Under the pieces are notes generated by a model. The model worked only from the letters and a program-made list of their open reading frames with translations. It had not been told where the DNA came from and ran no database searches. A DNA stretch of 64,000 nt, taken from assembly GCF_000764305.2 (NCBI RefSeq), contig NW_025934939.1, positions 27,551 to 91,550 of the forward strand, given 5' to 3'. Below, one piece after another: positions 12,275-24,610 of this stretch. Position 1 is the stretch's first letter. Each line of letters begins with the position of its first letter. The position numbers were made by a program, and so were the translations under genes. The DNA is from Hyalella azteca. Its lineage: Eukaryota; Arthropoda; Malacostraca; Amphipoda; Hyalellidae.

Positions 12275-14580
12275 TGAAGGTGACATAATTTAACTCTAAC
12301 GGTACAAAACTTTTAATTTTTAATGAGGTGTAAGTGTTAACTGCTGCTCATAGTTTAATTCGATATTTTTTTCCTTCGATAATTTGTTTGAAAATTTTCG
12401 TTTGAAGAAAATAGCGAGAATAAAACGCCACCATACTACGGGCTCGATTCCGTATTATAGATTTAACTTTAATGCCTTGTATCATAATTCAAATAAGGTT
12501 TGTTTTTCATCCGCCCGATACTATATTCATGGTAAAAAATTCGAACAAAGGCAATGAACTCGAAGAAATTTAAAACTTGTGTAATTATTTTCGATGAAAT
12601 AGAAAAATGGCCTTGCAGCATTCTCCCGGCGTGTAAAGCTTCAATATGTTCGTTACGAGTTCGGTGCCAAATTCACTCTATATGAAATCAAAGCATGCAA
12701 TAAGCATAACAACTAGCGTTAATCTCGTCAATAAAGTTGTACATTGTAACTGAGTTTGCTTAAGCACGATGGAAGTTTATGTAACAAGTTGTGTTGGTGT
12801 TGCGAGCTCACATTAAACGCGGTTGAGTCGTAACAGTTAGGCTGCAGAACAAAGCGCTTCCGCGTCGCACGGGAGCGAGCTGTGTTAAAGAAGATAGCCA
12901 TGCACCCTCAAAGCAAATTACGTTGAAGCAGCTTTGGTTACGAGTTTATTTCGTTGAAATCGAAACGGCACATCCACAAAACAGCTCGCATTGACGCTCG
13001 AGATGCGCACATTTTAGACCCCGCAAGGTTTTTTATACGTGGCATCAGGCGCTACAGCTCGACGCTGATCAATCGTGAATGTCGTACCTAAGACGGCCTT
13101 TGTCTTTGAAATAATGTTTTTAACGCTCGTGAAATTGTAAGAGAAAATTAATTAGTTTTTATTATTTTAAAAGTAAATTCAGCACAGTTAAAGCTTTTGC
13201 ATAATTTTTGCACAGCTCGATGAATTTTGTTATTTACTGTAAAATCTCTCATGGGTTCGCATAATGAACTCAAATTATCATGAATTGTTCAAATTCATTT
13301 TTGAAATTTAGTGACTACCAGTCATATTTTCACGAACGCTTTACAAGATATCCAAAATTTGAAATATATTCAATTGAATGTTCGCAAATTCATAAACCTG
13401 ACCGCGCCAGCGTATTAACTCGCTGCATCAAAGCCACCCCGGCACCTTCGCTTCTACTCCCTTTGATATCTTTTCTGAAAGCTTTTCAGCTTTGATCGCA
13501 GAAATTTCTGGCTGATGAATTTCGAGATTCGGATTCGTCGATAGGAAATCTCCAGTTTTTACATTGGGGGTTGGAATCTGGTTTTGTTTAGCCTAGATCT
13601 GGAAATCGGTTTTGAATCTTGCTATTCCGTATCCCGGGATTCAGAACCTCGTATTTTTTCATGTGGTTGCGAAATTTGCGATAAACCGCTGGATTTTAGG
13701 CGACGGTATTGATAGTCTCTGGCCGGATTCAAGTGAATATGTTGCATAAAAATATTTGTTTGAATGCAACAACCTGATGGTGATATTACTTAGAATTAGG
13801 AGGCAAGAAGAGGAATTTTCTTCAAGCATGATTAGCTGAAATCCCAATGAATTTATTTATTCAACATTTTCACGGTCGAATTTATCATACCCGCGATTTC
13901 ACCATTTATAATTTGCTCACAGTGAACACATCAACAAAGCTAGTGAATAAACTATATAGGACTCAAATGTATTGATATCTCTATACCTTTTACAAGTACA
14001 TCTTATATATTTCGTTGCCACGTGTCGGATCAAATATACAACTAAGTGATCGAGCCGTATGCTCCTTATATGCTAGTGTTTCCTGCGTCTCTAGATCAGA
14101 GAATGAAACTGTTTTCCCCATTGCCTTTACGTTGCAGCAAGGCATCGTGTGAAGTCAGCCTGAAGAACGATAATGTTTCCAGTGAGAAGTAAGACCTGCA
14201 AGTTTCTGGGAGTTTGGCCAGAATATTGCCCACAATTCCGACGCCTTAGCAATCATACTTCTGCTTAAATGCCCACTTGGCCTCCGTAACTTTGACGTGC
14301 GAGGATGGCTAAGAATTACTGTCAAGACATCACTATTTTTCTAAGGGATTCAAAGGATAGCAGTCGAAGCTATCTATTTCATTCGAAAAGTTTTAGTGGA
14401 ACCAGAGGTAATGTAATATTTGAAAAGAACTTGTTTTAAAATTATTTTATTTGGCAAGAATGTGTCGTATAGCAGCGTTATCAAAATCTACGTTCCTCTT
14501 CTGCGGACATAGATTTTCATAAAAATAATGATATCATGTGTGTGTTTGTTACCTCATTTCTCTTATTCGCATTTGATGCA
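12275..14580. other. Spacer, no gene recognised
   Basis: Mostly AT-rich. The stretch 12830-13070 is somewhat richer in GC but shows no domain and no convincing splice-bounded open frame. Nothing further is supported. Confidence 0.5.
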
Positions 14581-14583
14581 CTA

Positions 14584-15375
14584 CAGGGTCCGTCATATTT
14601 ATGGCAACGGATGTTTGCTATATAAAATAAATTGGTTTCAGGAGACTTTTCTTTTATAATGTAGCTTAATATCATCTATTAATTCATCTATTTTATATTT
14701 CAGAAGTCTAAGGTGTCTAAATTAACTATTACTTATGGCAGTAGATAGAAATACAATTGTAACCCTTCATGAAAAGGGCGAGAGGAATTCAGTCATTGCA
14801 AAAAAAGCTCCAAAGTCTTCGTGAAACTGTGTGGAAGGTGGTAAAAAAATTCAAGTATACTGGTTAAGCATGCAATCGTCCTGGTCAAGGAAGGAAACGA
14901 AGTGTCCGAACAAAACAATTGGTCAAAGCACGAGGGAGAAGTTGAAGAGAAACCCTCGTCGCTCAGCTGCAAAATTGGCTGCAGAAGCAGGAGTCAGTCA
15001 GACATCAATGCATAGAGTCCTCAAAGATGACCTCAAAACCTCCCCTTACAAGATGCAAACAAGGCATGAACTAACAGACCGTCATGAACGAATGAGGCTC
15101 GAAAGATGCTAGCACATTCTGGATCTCATTGAAGATGGCGCGCTGCCCAACTTGGTGTTCGGTGACGAGAAAAAATTTGACATTGAACAAAGCGTTAACC
15201 GTCAAAATGACAGAGTTTGGAGTCGGGATGGATCTGTGGCAACCAGAACAGCAACACACTGAGAATTGTGTAGGTAATTCTTGGCTACTAGCTTATCCAA
15301 TAAAAAAACAATGCATCTGTTTGTTTCATTGAGAAATAACAAAAACATGTGTTGCCATAAATATGGCGGACCCTG
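14584..15375 (+). mobile_element. Internally deleted mariner-type element with intact ends
   Basis: The ends are inverted repeats: CAGGGTCCGTCATATTTATG at the left and the complement of CAGGGTCCGCCATATTTATG at the right. Each is flanked by TA, the target dinucleotide of the IS630-Tc1-mariner superfamily. The element is 792 bp, clearly shorter than a full mariner of about 1.3 kb. The transposase remnant stops soon after its first catalytic region, so the second half of the DDE/D domain is deleted. It cannot encode its own transposase but keeps ends that a related enzyme might recognise. Confidence 0.9.
14735..15262 (+). pseudogene. Mariner transposase pseudogene (5' half)
   Basis: A start at 14735 gives Met-Ala-Val-Asp-Arg and about 29 codons, then a stop at about 14822. 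The protein resumes in another frame from 14831 and contains RRSAAKLAAEAGVSQTS, typical of the second helix-turn-helix of mariner-type transposases. An in-frame TAG at 15110 interrupts it. The same frame then continues with LVFGDEKKFDIEQS, where the Asp is the expected first catalytic acid. It ends at TGA 15260. One frameshift, at least two stops and loss of the C-terminal catalytic part make this a dead copy. Confidence 0.9.
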
Positions 15376-15436
15376 TAGCTTCAAATTCATCTTGTTCAGT
15401 TTTTTAGAAATGAACATTGATATATTCTTTATCGTG

Positions 15437-15620
15437 CTAGGAGCTCGCGTATAATGTTGTGCAGATGTAAGTAATATATTCACTATTAGCTCTGCGTCAC
15501 TAATTGACATGCGAGATTTCATCATACTAGGAGCTCGCGTATAATATTGTGCAGATGTAAGTAATATATTCACTATTAGCTTTGCGTCATTAATTGACAT
15601 ACGAGATTTCATCAGCGTCT
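15437..15620. repeat. 90-bp direct duplication
   Basis: Two copies of a segment beginning CTAGGAGCTCGCGTATAAT and running through TGTGCAGATGTAAGTAATATATTCACTATTAGC. The 90-bp period keeps one minus-strand frame open with a repeated 30-residue peptide. This explains a 151-residue minus-strand open frame that I do not consider a gene. Confidence 0.9.
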
Positions 15621-15889
15621 TCGTAACTTCTTGAATGCCTAACGAGCTTTGCACCACCAGTTGGGGGCCTCACAAGACGACGCTTCGTGATAAGCTTGGC
15701 GACAGTGGAGCGTTTGTCCTTATGCTTGAGGCAATAATTTCTTACCTGAATATTTATTATAGTGCTTCAGACAATAATTTATTACCTGAATGGATTATCT
15801 GGATAAATGTTACAGGATCATTTCAGCTTATCGTTATCAATTTGGCCACAATATGGAGCTTTTGGCGTAGCTTGTTCTTCAGGTAATCG

Positions 15890-16640
15890 CAGTCAAATAT
15901 TATTAGTATATGTCGGTGTGTAGAAAACTCCAGTGAATTCCTTATGAAGAGGAGGATGTTTACTCGATAGGAAAACATTTATCTGGAATTTTAGCATTAT
16001 AATAAATAGTCACGACGGAGAAATTGAGTTGTACAGGTTCAATAGATAAGGTAATATTTTTTTTGAATTTGCAAAATAGAAAATTAAGGTGTGTGGAGAG
16101 GAGGAATGAAGAAGTGCATATTTGATTGACACGGAAATATTTATCAAGAATTTGCGAAAAAAAATTACTGCGTGCGGAGAGAAAATACATGAATGCATTC
16201 GACTGCCTGATATTTTATGCCTGTTTGATGTGCTCTCGACTGTATATTTCCAGTATTAATTAATGCCCGCTTGACTGTAGCGGTAATTCTCGACTGTTCT
16301 CTTGACTATAACGGCAAGCTATATAAGTTATTCGCCTGTTTTGTGTCTCGTAATAAGGGTGTTATTTTTCTCAAGAATCTTGGGGAAATTCACATCTATT
16401 GCTTTCTGGACTTGCAAATGGGCTTTCAGAGATTCAACGAATGTTTGACTGAAGAAGTTCATGAAAGCTTATTGATTGATTGATTGATCGCTCATTGATC
16501 GCTGCCTAATAATTTATAAAGTTCCTAACAAGTTACTGACTACGTGATAAAGTCTTATAACTTACTAACTATATATAGTTCTGATAGCAACACATCAAGA
16601 TCTTAACCTAATTAATTTGGATTAAAGCTCCCCTGAGGTT
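15890..16640. other. Spacer with weakly repeated text
   Basis: Contains loosely repeated phrases such as GTGYGGAGAGRAR and a short GATT repeat near 16470-16495. No gene is supported. Confidence 0.5.
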
Positions 16641-16649
16641 CTTGATTGC

Positions 16650-18055
16650 ATTGTTAGTACTCAGCTACCTCTCGAGTTATTGACTGCCTAATGAGTTCTT
16701 AGCTTCCCACGAGCTCTCAACTGCCTAATGAGTTCTTAGCTTCCAACGAGTTATTGACTGCCTAATGAGTTCTTACTTCCCACGAATTCTCAACTACCTA
16801 ATGTGTTCTTAGCTTCCCACGAGTTCTCAACTGCTTAATGAGTTCTTAGCTTCCCACGAGTTCTCAACTGCTTAATGAGTTCTAAGCTTCCCACGAGTTC
16901 TTGACTGCCTAATGAGTTCTTAGCTTACCACGAGTTCTTGACTGCCTAATGAGTTCTTAGCTTCCTACGAGTTCTTGACTAGTGAGTTCTTAGCTTCCCA
17001 CGAGTTCTCAACTGCCTAATGAGCTCTTAGCTTCCCACGAGTTCTCAACTGCTTAATAAGTTCTCAGCTTCCCACGAGTTCTTGACTGCCTAATTAGTTC
17101 TTAAGCTCCCCACGAATTTTTGACTGCCTAATGAGATCTTAGCTTCCCACGAGTTCTTGACTGCCTAATGAGTTCTTAGCTTTCAACGAGTTCTTGACTG
17201 CCTAATGAGTTCTTAGCTCCCCACGAGTTCTCAACTGCCTAATGAGTTCTTAGCTTCCCACGAGCTCTCAACTGCCTAAAAGTTCTTAGCTTCCAACGAG
17301 TTATTGACTGCCTAATGAGTTCTTACTTCCCACGAGTTCTCAACTGCCTAATGAGTTCTTAGTTTCCCACGAGCTCTCAACTGCCTAATAAGTTCTTAGC
17401 TTCCAACGAGTTATTGACTGCCTAATGAGTTCTTAGCTTCCCACGAGTTCTCAACTGCCTAATGAGTTCTTAGCTTCCCACGAGTTCTTGACTACCTAAT
17501 GAGTTCTTAGCTTCCAACGAGTTATTGACTGCCTAATGAGTTCTTAGCTTCCCACGAGTTCTCAACTGCCTAATGAGATCTTAGCTTCCCACGAGTTCTC
17601 AACTGCCTAATGTGTTCTTAGCTTCCCACGAGTTTTCAACTGCTTAATGAGTTCTTAGCTTCCCACGAGTTCTCAACTGCTTAATGAGTTCTTAGCTTCC
17701 CACGAGTTCTTGACTGCCTAATGAGTTCTTAGCTTCCCACGAGTTCTTGACTAGTGAGTTCTTAGCTTCCTACGAGTTCTTGACTGCATAATGAGTTCTT
17801 AGCTTCCCACGAGTTCTCAACTGCCTAATGAGTTCTTAGTTTCCCACGAGTTCTCGACTGCCTAATGAGTTCTTAGCTTCCCACGAGTTCTTGACTACCT
17901 AATGAGTTCTTAGCTTCCCACGAGTTCTTGACTGCCTAATGAGTTCTTAGCTTCCCACGAGTTCTACCCACGAGTTCTTGACTAATGAGTTCTTAGCTTC
18001 CCACGAGTTCTTGACTAATGAGTTCTCAGCTTCCCACGAGTTCTTGACTAATGAG
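16650..18055. repeat. 37-bp minisatellite, about 38 copies
   Basis: The unit is TTCTTAGCTTCCCACGAGTT followed by CTTGACTGCCTAATGAG. Variants alternate between CTTGACTG and CTCAACTG, and some units are shortened to CTTGACTAGTGAG or CTTGACTAATGAG. Two landmark variants recur about 772-809 bp apart (ATGTGTTC at 16801 and 17610; GACTAGTGAG at 16977 and 17749). This indicates a higher-order duplication of about 21-22 units within the array. Confidence 0.97.
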
Positions 18056-18099
18056 ACCCTCCAGAGCCCGCTCAGCACCTGTGCATGGCTCATTACCGC

Positions 18100-18250
18100 C
18101 ACATGATACACTCAGACAAATGAGTGGGACTTTGTCCTAACACCGATGCGCTTATAACTCGTGTGTGGGACATCCCGGCTCAGTGTGTCATGGAGAAAAG
18201 GTGTATCAGTGATACGTCTACTCTCCACTAGAAAGAAAGTGTGCTCTGTT
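18100..18250 (-). mobile_element. Short interspersed repeat, family B, copy 1
   Basis: Read on the minus strand it carries the family core RTATCACTGATACR, then ATGACACACTGAGCCGGGATG, then GCGCATCGGTGTTAGGACAAA and CTCATTTGTCTGAGTGTA. Related copies lie near 34190, 34480, 41440, 52570 and 61745. All are about 130-170 bp and occur in both orientations. No open frame is conserved, so I read it as a non-autonomous element. Confidence 0.7.
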
Positions 18251-18271
18251 GCTTACAAAATGTGTCAATAT

Positions 18272-18299
18272 TTGTACAATATAATATTATATTGTACAA
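18272..18299. repeat. 28-bp perfect palindrome
   Basis: TTGTACAATATAAT is followed directly by its inverse complement with no loop. It adjoins the family B copy and lies in AT-rich sequence, so it could extrude as a cruciform. Function unknown. Confidence 0.9.
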
Positions 18300-18639
18300 T
18301 ATTTGTAAAATATAATTTTTCTGGTAACGCCCTTTTTTTGAGCTAGCCGTGTTGGCATGGCTTACAATTCTATGTACAATCTTTATAATATGCACTATTA
18401 CTTTAATAATAACTATTTTCATTTTTATTATTCAAGTATTTCATTCTAGCTTGAATTTTTGGCCCATTGTTTGATAAATGAACATCAAAGTAACCCGTAA
18501 GAATAATTCCGTTCCTTGCCTACATTTTATCGTTTGATTACAATCAATCATCGAGCTTTTCAGTGTTCGTGTTAAGACATCAAGTTGCTATTCATTGGGC
18601 AGCGATAATCTGTCTTCAACGTGCATGTATCGTCTGAAA

Positions 18640-18995
18640 ATGGAAGCTCTTTTACGGAGCTTCGATAATAATTGATGAATTACATCGATTTCACATTAAC
18701 CGGACAACGCTCATCGTCGGCAAAAGGCTTCGAAAATAATTGAAGTACCATTGATTCGTCAATAATCAGACATCGCTAATCTTTGGCGAATGGCTTAAAA
18801 ATAATGGAAGTATTACATTGCTTCATTAATTACCGGACATCCTATACCTTTGGCAAATGGATTTAAAAATATTGGATGCATTATCTTTGATTCGTCATTA
18901 GCCTGCTATCGCACATCGTCGACGAATGGCTTTAAAAATTTATGCATTATGATAGATTCATCAATAGTCGGACATTGCACATCATCGGCTGATCA
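18640..18995. repeat. Degenerate repeat of about 65-70 bp, five copies
   Basis: Successive units read roughly GGCTTCGAAAATAATTGAAG..ATTGATTCGTCAATAATCGGACATCGC..ATCGTCGGC, with about 65-70 bp spacing and substantial divergence. It is an old tandem array with no coding signal. Confidence 0.75.
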
Positions 18996-18999
18996 GGTC

Positions 19000-21020
19000 T
19001 TAATAATAGTAAGTTCGGTTTAGGTGCGAGTGGTGGCATGTGGAGAGCCCAAGCAGTGCATAGAAACCAGCGTGTTAGCGCTGGTTAAATTAGCGTGTTA
19101 TTACAAGACCTGTGCTGATGACCTCTTGGTGAGCTTGTTATAAGCTCTCTTCTCTTACTGTCGCTCTATTTTTTCGTTATTGCCCTCAATAACTGTAATC
19201 TGTTTAAATAACTTATCGCTGCAGCTTTCATTAAAAATATATATATTTTTGCTGAATCTATTAATAAACTTTTAACTTATACTACTGTCATTCAATGTGT
19301 TCATGATTTTTTAATCAAATGCCATTTACTTATTAGTTTGATTTTGCTAGAAATATTATGTTGGGGAATAATCTGTGCACACTGTAATAATGATGTTATG
19401 ATGCTGTTATTTTATCATGCTAATCATGAGTGTTGATTGTATGGCGCCTTTCCTTAATTTTTTTGGTTCTTTAATGTCACTTTCCTAGTGCCAGTGTCAC
19501 CATCTTAAGCAAAGGTTATCATTATTGCAACTTATTTATCATCTAAAATATAGTGTAAGTTTCTGATAAAGAAATACAATGTTTTGAGCGCGCAGCTTTT
19601 GATGCAGAATTAGCCCCGGCCCACGCTACACGCTGGCTTTTCCAATACGCCAATACGAATAAACTTCGGCAGGCCAGTTGCTCCAGTAGCGGCTCTCGCC
19701 GTCCTTTAATTTACCAAACTTCGAAAGTTAATATGCCTCAAATGCCTCACCAATAACATAGTTTTAATGGCATGGTATCCTGGAGAATTACCCGCTCACT
19801 ATTTCGTATTGTAAACGATCTGGTCGAGTTCGTGATTTGTTATATATAGTCCCATGGACGACTCAAAGTCTACGGTCGCTGGGCGCACCGAAGGCCCATG
19901 CAATAATTTTTATACAATAAATGTTCTATATAAAGCGCACATTTTATCAGCATATTATTCGCAATTAAAAATGCAAGGTTTCATATCGCGTTACCTCTGA
20001 AACAAGTTCTAGTTCAAGAAAGCGATTAATTTTTAATTTTTATTTATTTATCGTTTTTGGAAGGAATTAAGGAAGCGGAGTCTTAAGCTGCGGCGGCTGC
20101 TTCATCCAGCGATTTACCGCTGACGCTGATTTCGTTACCATGACAAGCCAGCCTGGTCTCCTACCTGAGGTTTCCAGCACTTCCAGCAGACTGGAAACTC
20201 GGCTGTTATAATTGTTTTGTTTAGGAATACTGGCCGTGTTAAGTTTGGGTATCAACTTGAAACTATTTCGCATTGTTTTACTGCAGAAACCCGGAACTGT
20301 TTATTTTTTTTACCACAAGGTCCTGTTGATTCGTGGTCACCTCGCCTTTTTGATGCGAATACACCTTACAAATACGAGTTTGAGCTGGCTGACGATGTTG
20401 ACTCAAAGCCACCTTACACTGTCGAGTCTGATTAGCTGCTTGGCACCTTTCCTTGTGGCTACCTGGCATTGTTAAGCTGAGGATAGCTGATATTGTTGAG
20501 CCGGCACCGCGGAGATGATTTAATTAGAGTTAATCTACGCTTGTTTTATTACTCTCTTACAGTTTGCAGTTGTTTAAATATAACAAAATGCGTTCAATTT
20601 TATTTCACTTACTCTCCCCAGTCGCTATAACTGACCTGAAAACCGTTGCCTAGATAATTTCATCCAATTGTTCCAATTTTTTTAGGTGCAACTTTGATGC
20701 AACTTACATCCACCTCCTTGCCGGAAGTTTTGCCAGATGTGATCATTTCCAAAGTTTGAGCTTCGTTTCCCAGGTCGCCTTCCCTGCTATCGATAATTCT
20801 CTGCATTAGTTTCGCCTCACAAGTTTTAATGAGAAAACCAAGATCTTCTCAGACTATTTAGATCTTTTATTCTAGCTTTTTTAGACGATGGTTCATTTAG
20901 GTTACGACCTCCATCAGATTTTTATATTTGGTTTTTCACCGTTCGTAGGTTTGCGCGTCATTCCGTTCCGATAGGTCATTTACTACGGTATTTTAGAAAC
21001 GTTACTTAACCTTCTGTCTA
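19000..21020. other. Spacer with one unidentified open frame
   Basis: Mostly AT-rich. A plus-strand frame at about 20217-20435 contains FDANTPYKYEFELADDVD and a PPY motif and looks more protein-like than the background, but it has no start context, splice pairing or family I recognise. A GC-richer patch at about 19605-19715 is open on both strands and is also unassigned. A mobile-element fragment is possible for either. Confidence 0.35.
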
Positions 21021-21024
21021 CTGA

Positions 21025-21634
21025 CAGTAATTCACGAAATGCAAGCAAAGCTCTTCTTGGAATATTGCTTCACGATGCAGTCGTTTTCTTTGGTAATGAG
21101 GCTCACTGCAAAATTTCCAGCTGCCTAAAGAAGCAAAACATTCGTTATTTGAGTGATATAACAACCCGCGTGAACTCCATCAGCGGCCACTTCATCGTGA
21201 ATACGTAACTGTGTGGTGTGCGATGTCTAAAATCGGCACAATTAGCCCTTATTTCTTTGAGCAAAACGATGGTGCAGTAACGGTGACTGCAGCTCGATAC
21301 ACGCCAATGACTGACGTTTTTTTTCAAAACTGACTGAAATGAATGAATGTCAGCGATGTCTGGTTCCAGCAGGATGGAGCCACGGCCTGCATATCAATGG
21401 TTCTTCAGAAACAACATTTTTCAGAGCGCCTCATCTCCATCAGAGGTAACCTTCTTTGGCCGGCACTATCCCCCTATTTCGCTCCGTGTTATTTTTTTAT
21501 TGGATTATCTTCAATCAATTGTTTACAATGACTGTCCAAGGACCCTACCTCATTTGAAGAACAACATACGCCAAGCCATCGCCAATATCCCCGTCAATAT
21601 GCTTCAGCGAGTTGAACGGAACTTCAAACATTGA
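21025..21634 (+). pseudogene. Tc1/mariner-superfamily transposase remnant
   Basis: Fragments in several frames match the order of a DDE/D transposase. One near 21085 gives FGNEAHCKISSCLKKQNIRY (an altered FxDEAHF-type first catalytic region, here with Asn where Asp is expected). A second at 21343 gives VWFQQDGAT, the classic second catalytic Asp block. A third, ending at 21634, gives LPHLKNNIRQAIANIP, the C-terminal helix. Stops and frameshifts separate them and the N-terminal DNA-binding part is missing. It is inactive. Confidence 0.85.
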
Positions 21635-21788
21635 CTAAGACTAACTGAATGCATTAACAATGAGGCCGTCATTTATCCGATGTCATCTTTAAAACTAAAT
21701 GAAACAAAAATTCAGGTAATGACGTTTCCAATAAATTTATATTTTAACGACATCTTTACTAATCTTTTTTTTAAATGAGTTTCCAAAT

Positions 21789-21816
21789 CAGGAAGTGTCC
21801 GTGAATCACCCTGTAC
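21789..21816. repeat. Probable 3' inverted-repeat end of the mariner-like remnant
   Basis: CAGGAAGTGTCCGTGAATCACCCTGTA follows the transposase remnant. Its inverse begins with a CAGGGTGATTCACGG-type end, a form common for Tc1/mariner-superfamily ends. No matching 5' end was found upstream, which agrees with a 5'-truncated copy. Confidence 0.5.
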
Positions 21817-21819
21817 TAT

Positions 21820-24600
21820 AAAAAATATAAAAAAATTACAACCCTCGTTACCAGGCAATTCACATTTCTCTACATTGAATGTAACTTTGTGCGAAAGTGC
21901 ATAGAAATATTTTCTACACATACAAATTTACTTTTTTAAGTGAAGGCAGCGCAAAATATTGCTGCGTTACTGTGGTCGCGATCTAAGCAAAATATCGGAA
22001 TTTTCTATTTGAGGTTTCCCATGATTCAGCATTTTTTTTAAAAAACCTGTCCTGTGGAAAAAATAGTGAAAATTGAATAAATAGTTTCCTTAAAACGCGT
22101 CTCTTTCTTGTTTCTATCTTTCTTGAGTGTCCTAGATGGTACAACAAAATTTTTCGCTCGCATGATAACTCAAGAACATTTATTTTTGACAGATTATTTC
22201 AAAAACAAATTGGAAGGATTACGGTAGAGTTTATTGCACATTCGGGCGAGTTCGGATTGAATTATTTCTTCAATATCCCAATAAAGGAACAACTTGGCCA
22301 ATACGCGCTACAAATCATTGTAACTCTAAAGCTTCATAAATTTATTGCTTCAGGCGACGATGACAAACGGCCATAAGCCTGTCCCTGCTACGTCGCACAA
22401 ATGCGCTGCCTTCGTCTGTGCGACGTTAAAACATTTCATGATTATGAATAATGCTTGTTGTGTCATTACTGTAGGTTCTGAATGTTTGTTTTGTTATTAC
22501 TATAGGATCTAAATGTTTGTTATATCATAAATGTAGGTTCTGAATAATGCTTGTTATATGTCATCACTGTAGGTTCTGAATAATATTTGTTATGTCATTA
22601 CAGTGTTGTCCGCTCCATGACAAGCCTCAGCTTAAAATTTGCTCATGTTGATGCAGTGTTTTTCTACAACAAAGTATTCATTCTTATAATTATTCTCAAA
22701 TGCGGATTTTTTTTTCATGTTAACTTTTTCAAAAGGATTATTTATTTTTTCACACGTACTTCATATAAAATATGCCATCAGGAAAAAACAAATCTCGATT
22801 ATTCCCTTAACCAAAATCTGTGTGAACTCCCAAAAAGTCACCTAAATAAAGATTTTCGGTTAAAGGAATTTTGCAATGCTTTCTTGTGCTGGTAGTGAAG
22901 CAAATAAACGAAATGAATTATTCGTTGATTGTTGGTGGTCCAAGACATTTTCAGAGAAATACTACGGTGTGAGATTGAATGTGTCCGATTTTTAGCTAAT
23001 TTGAATATTTAATTTCAAGTACATCAAAAAGTTTACCCTTTCCTAGAGTTATTCTCTGCTTTTCTATCGCGCTAAATTATTGGTAGTTTGTCAATCCGTA
23101 TAAAACAAACCAATTTGGAAATAAACACGTTTGCCCAATATTTCTATCTGAAAAACTTCTAGTGCACTCATGTCCCGACATTCCTTTTGTTGATGCTCAG
23201 CAGTGTATCTTTCCAGTTGATTAGTTGAGCAAACACCAAAGCTGAGTGAGGGCGGCTTCCTGACCAACAGAGGCAATTCCAAAAGTTCTCTACTAAATTG
23301 AAAAACTAATAGCATGTCTCAGTCTTTTGAACGGACAGGGCTGGATGAGGCCAAACTTTTGAGCCGTTATAGGACTACACAAAAGGTCCAGTGATCACTA
23401 CAGCTCCTGTCCGGGACTTGTAACGTTGTCTTCCCTCTGCGGCTGAAGTGGGGGTAGCGAGATTACTCTTATACCGACCTTAATGAAAGGGGAGAGGGAA
23501 GTAATAAATTAAAGTTAGAAATGATTGAGAAGTTACGATTTGACGAGCGGCGAGTAAGGGTCTTCAGTAATTTAATTTTAATTCTAGTAAGAGAAGAAAG
23601 TCAATCAAACAAGATAACAGTGAGGAAAAATGAAGAATGAGTATAGTGGGGAGGTAACTAGAATGATTCAAATAAAATATTGATATGGATATTCTAATAA
23701 GGACGTTTAGTCTGGTGAACTGCCGGAAATGTTCATTTACTCTTTAAATGGCCGGAATGGACCAGTTATTTGTGAAATATTTACATCCACATGATAATGT
23801 TCCCTGCTTTGAAATACATGTATACGGATTGGGTTTTAGGCGTAATGTTTGAATCATGCGGCGTAATGTTTAAATAGTGTGGCGTAATGTTTAGACCGTT
23901 GCTCTCTCTCAAAATTGGTAACGTGTTATGCATTTTTCGTATCCTAAGTGAACGATTTCCAAAGAAGTGTTTCTAAAACCCGGACGCGACCTGAAGCGAA
24001 TGTACGTTCCGCCTTTTTCAGGTCGGGCTCAATCGTAATAGCTACGAAGCGAAGTTTTTCCGATGGCTGGAGATCGATTGCGAAATAAAGAGAGTCCAAC
24101 CAAAGTATAAGGATATAAATAGGTATAACTTTAATTTTAGATGAAGGTTGTGAGAATAAAAATTGTGCTTGTTATTTCACCGAACCCTGATTCCTTATTC
24201 TCTAAGAATTTTGACTAGATTTTTTACAAACTTTCTACCACTGATCTCGAAAATAATAAACTCATTTTCAAAATTTGCCTTTGTTTTTTTTGCCGCTTCC
24301 TGACTGACTAGCAATGCCACATGATTTCTTGCTTTAATTAAGGTAATCAATCTCACGAGGAAATTTAATCAGTGACGAAACACGCGGTGCTGTTTTTCAG
24401 ATCTCGCACTTGTGCACCAAAATGAAAACGGATTTATTTTTTCGAAAACCAAACTCTCAAGGGAAATCGAAGCCAAAATAAAGTAAACGCATATCCTTGA
24501 TATTTTTGGAACTACATCCTGGCAGGTCATCGAACTGAGTTACGCAAGACAAGTCAAATTCGAGATTGCGTTAAGGGTGTGCGTGTTTTCTGTAAATTTA
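21820..24600. other. AT-rich spacer with a small tandem repeat
   Basis: At 22440-22605 there are about five degenerate units of roughly 35 bp built on TAGGTTCTGAATAATGCTTGTTATGTCATTACTG. The rest shows no supported exon. No first exon or signal peptide for the downstream lectin gene could be identified here. Confidence 0.5.
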
Positions 24601-24610
24601 AAAGTGTATG

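Noticed and set aside
15202..15657. 151-residue open frame on the minus strand
   Set aside because: It runs from the mariner 3' end through a 90-bp direct duplication whose period keeps the frame open. The repeated peptide is a consequence of the duplication and has no domain.
20212..20260. Signal-peptide-like start for the lectin gene
   Set aside because: The hydrophobic frame begins with TTG, not ATG, and no supported splice path leads to the lectin exon.
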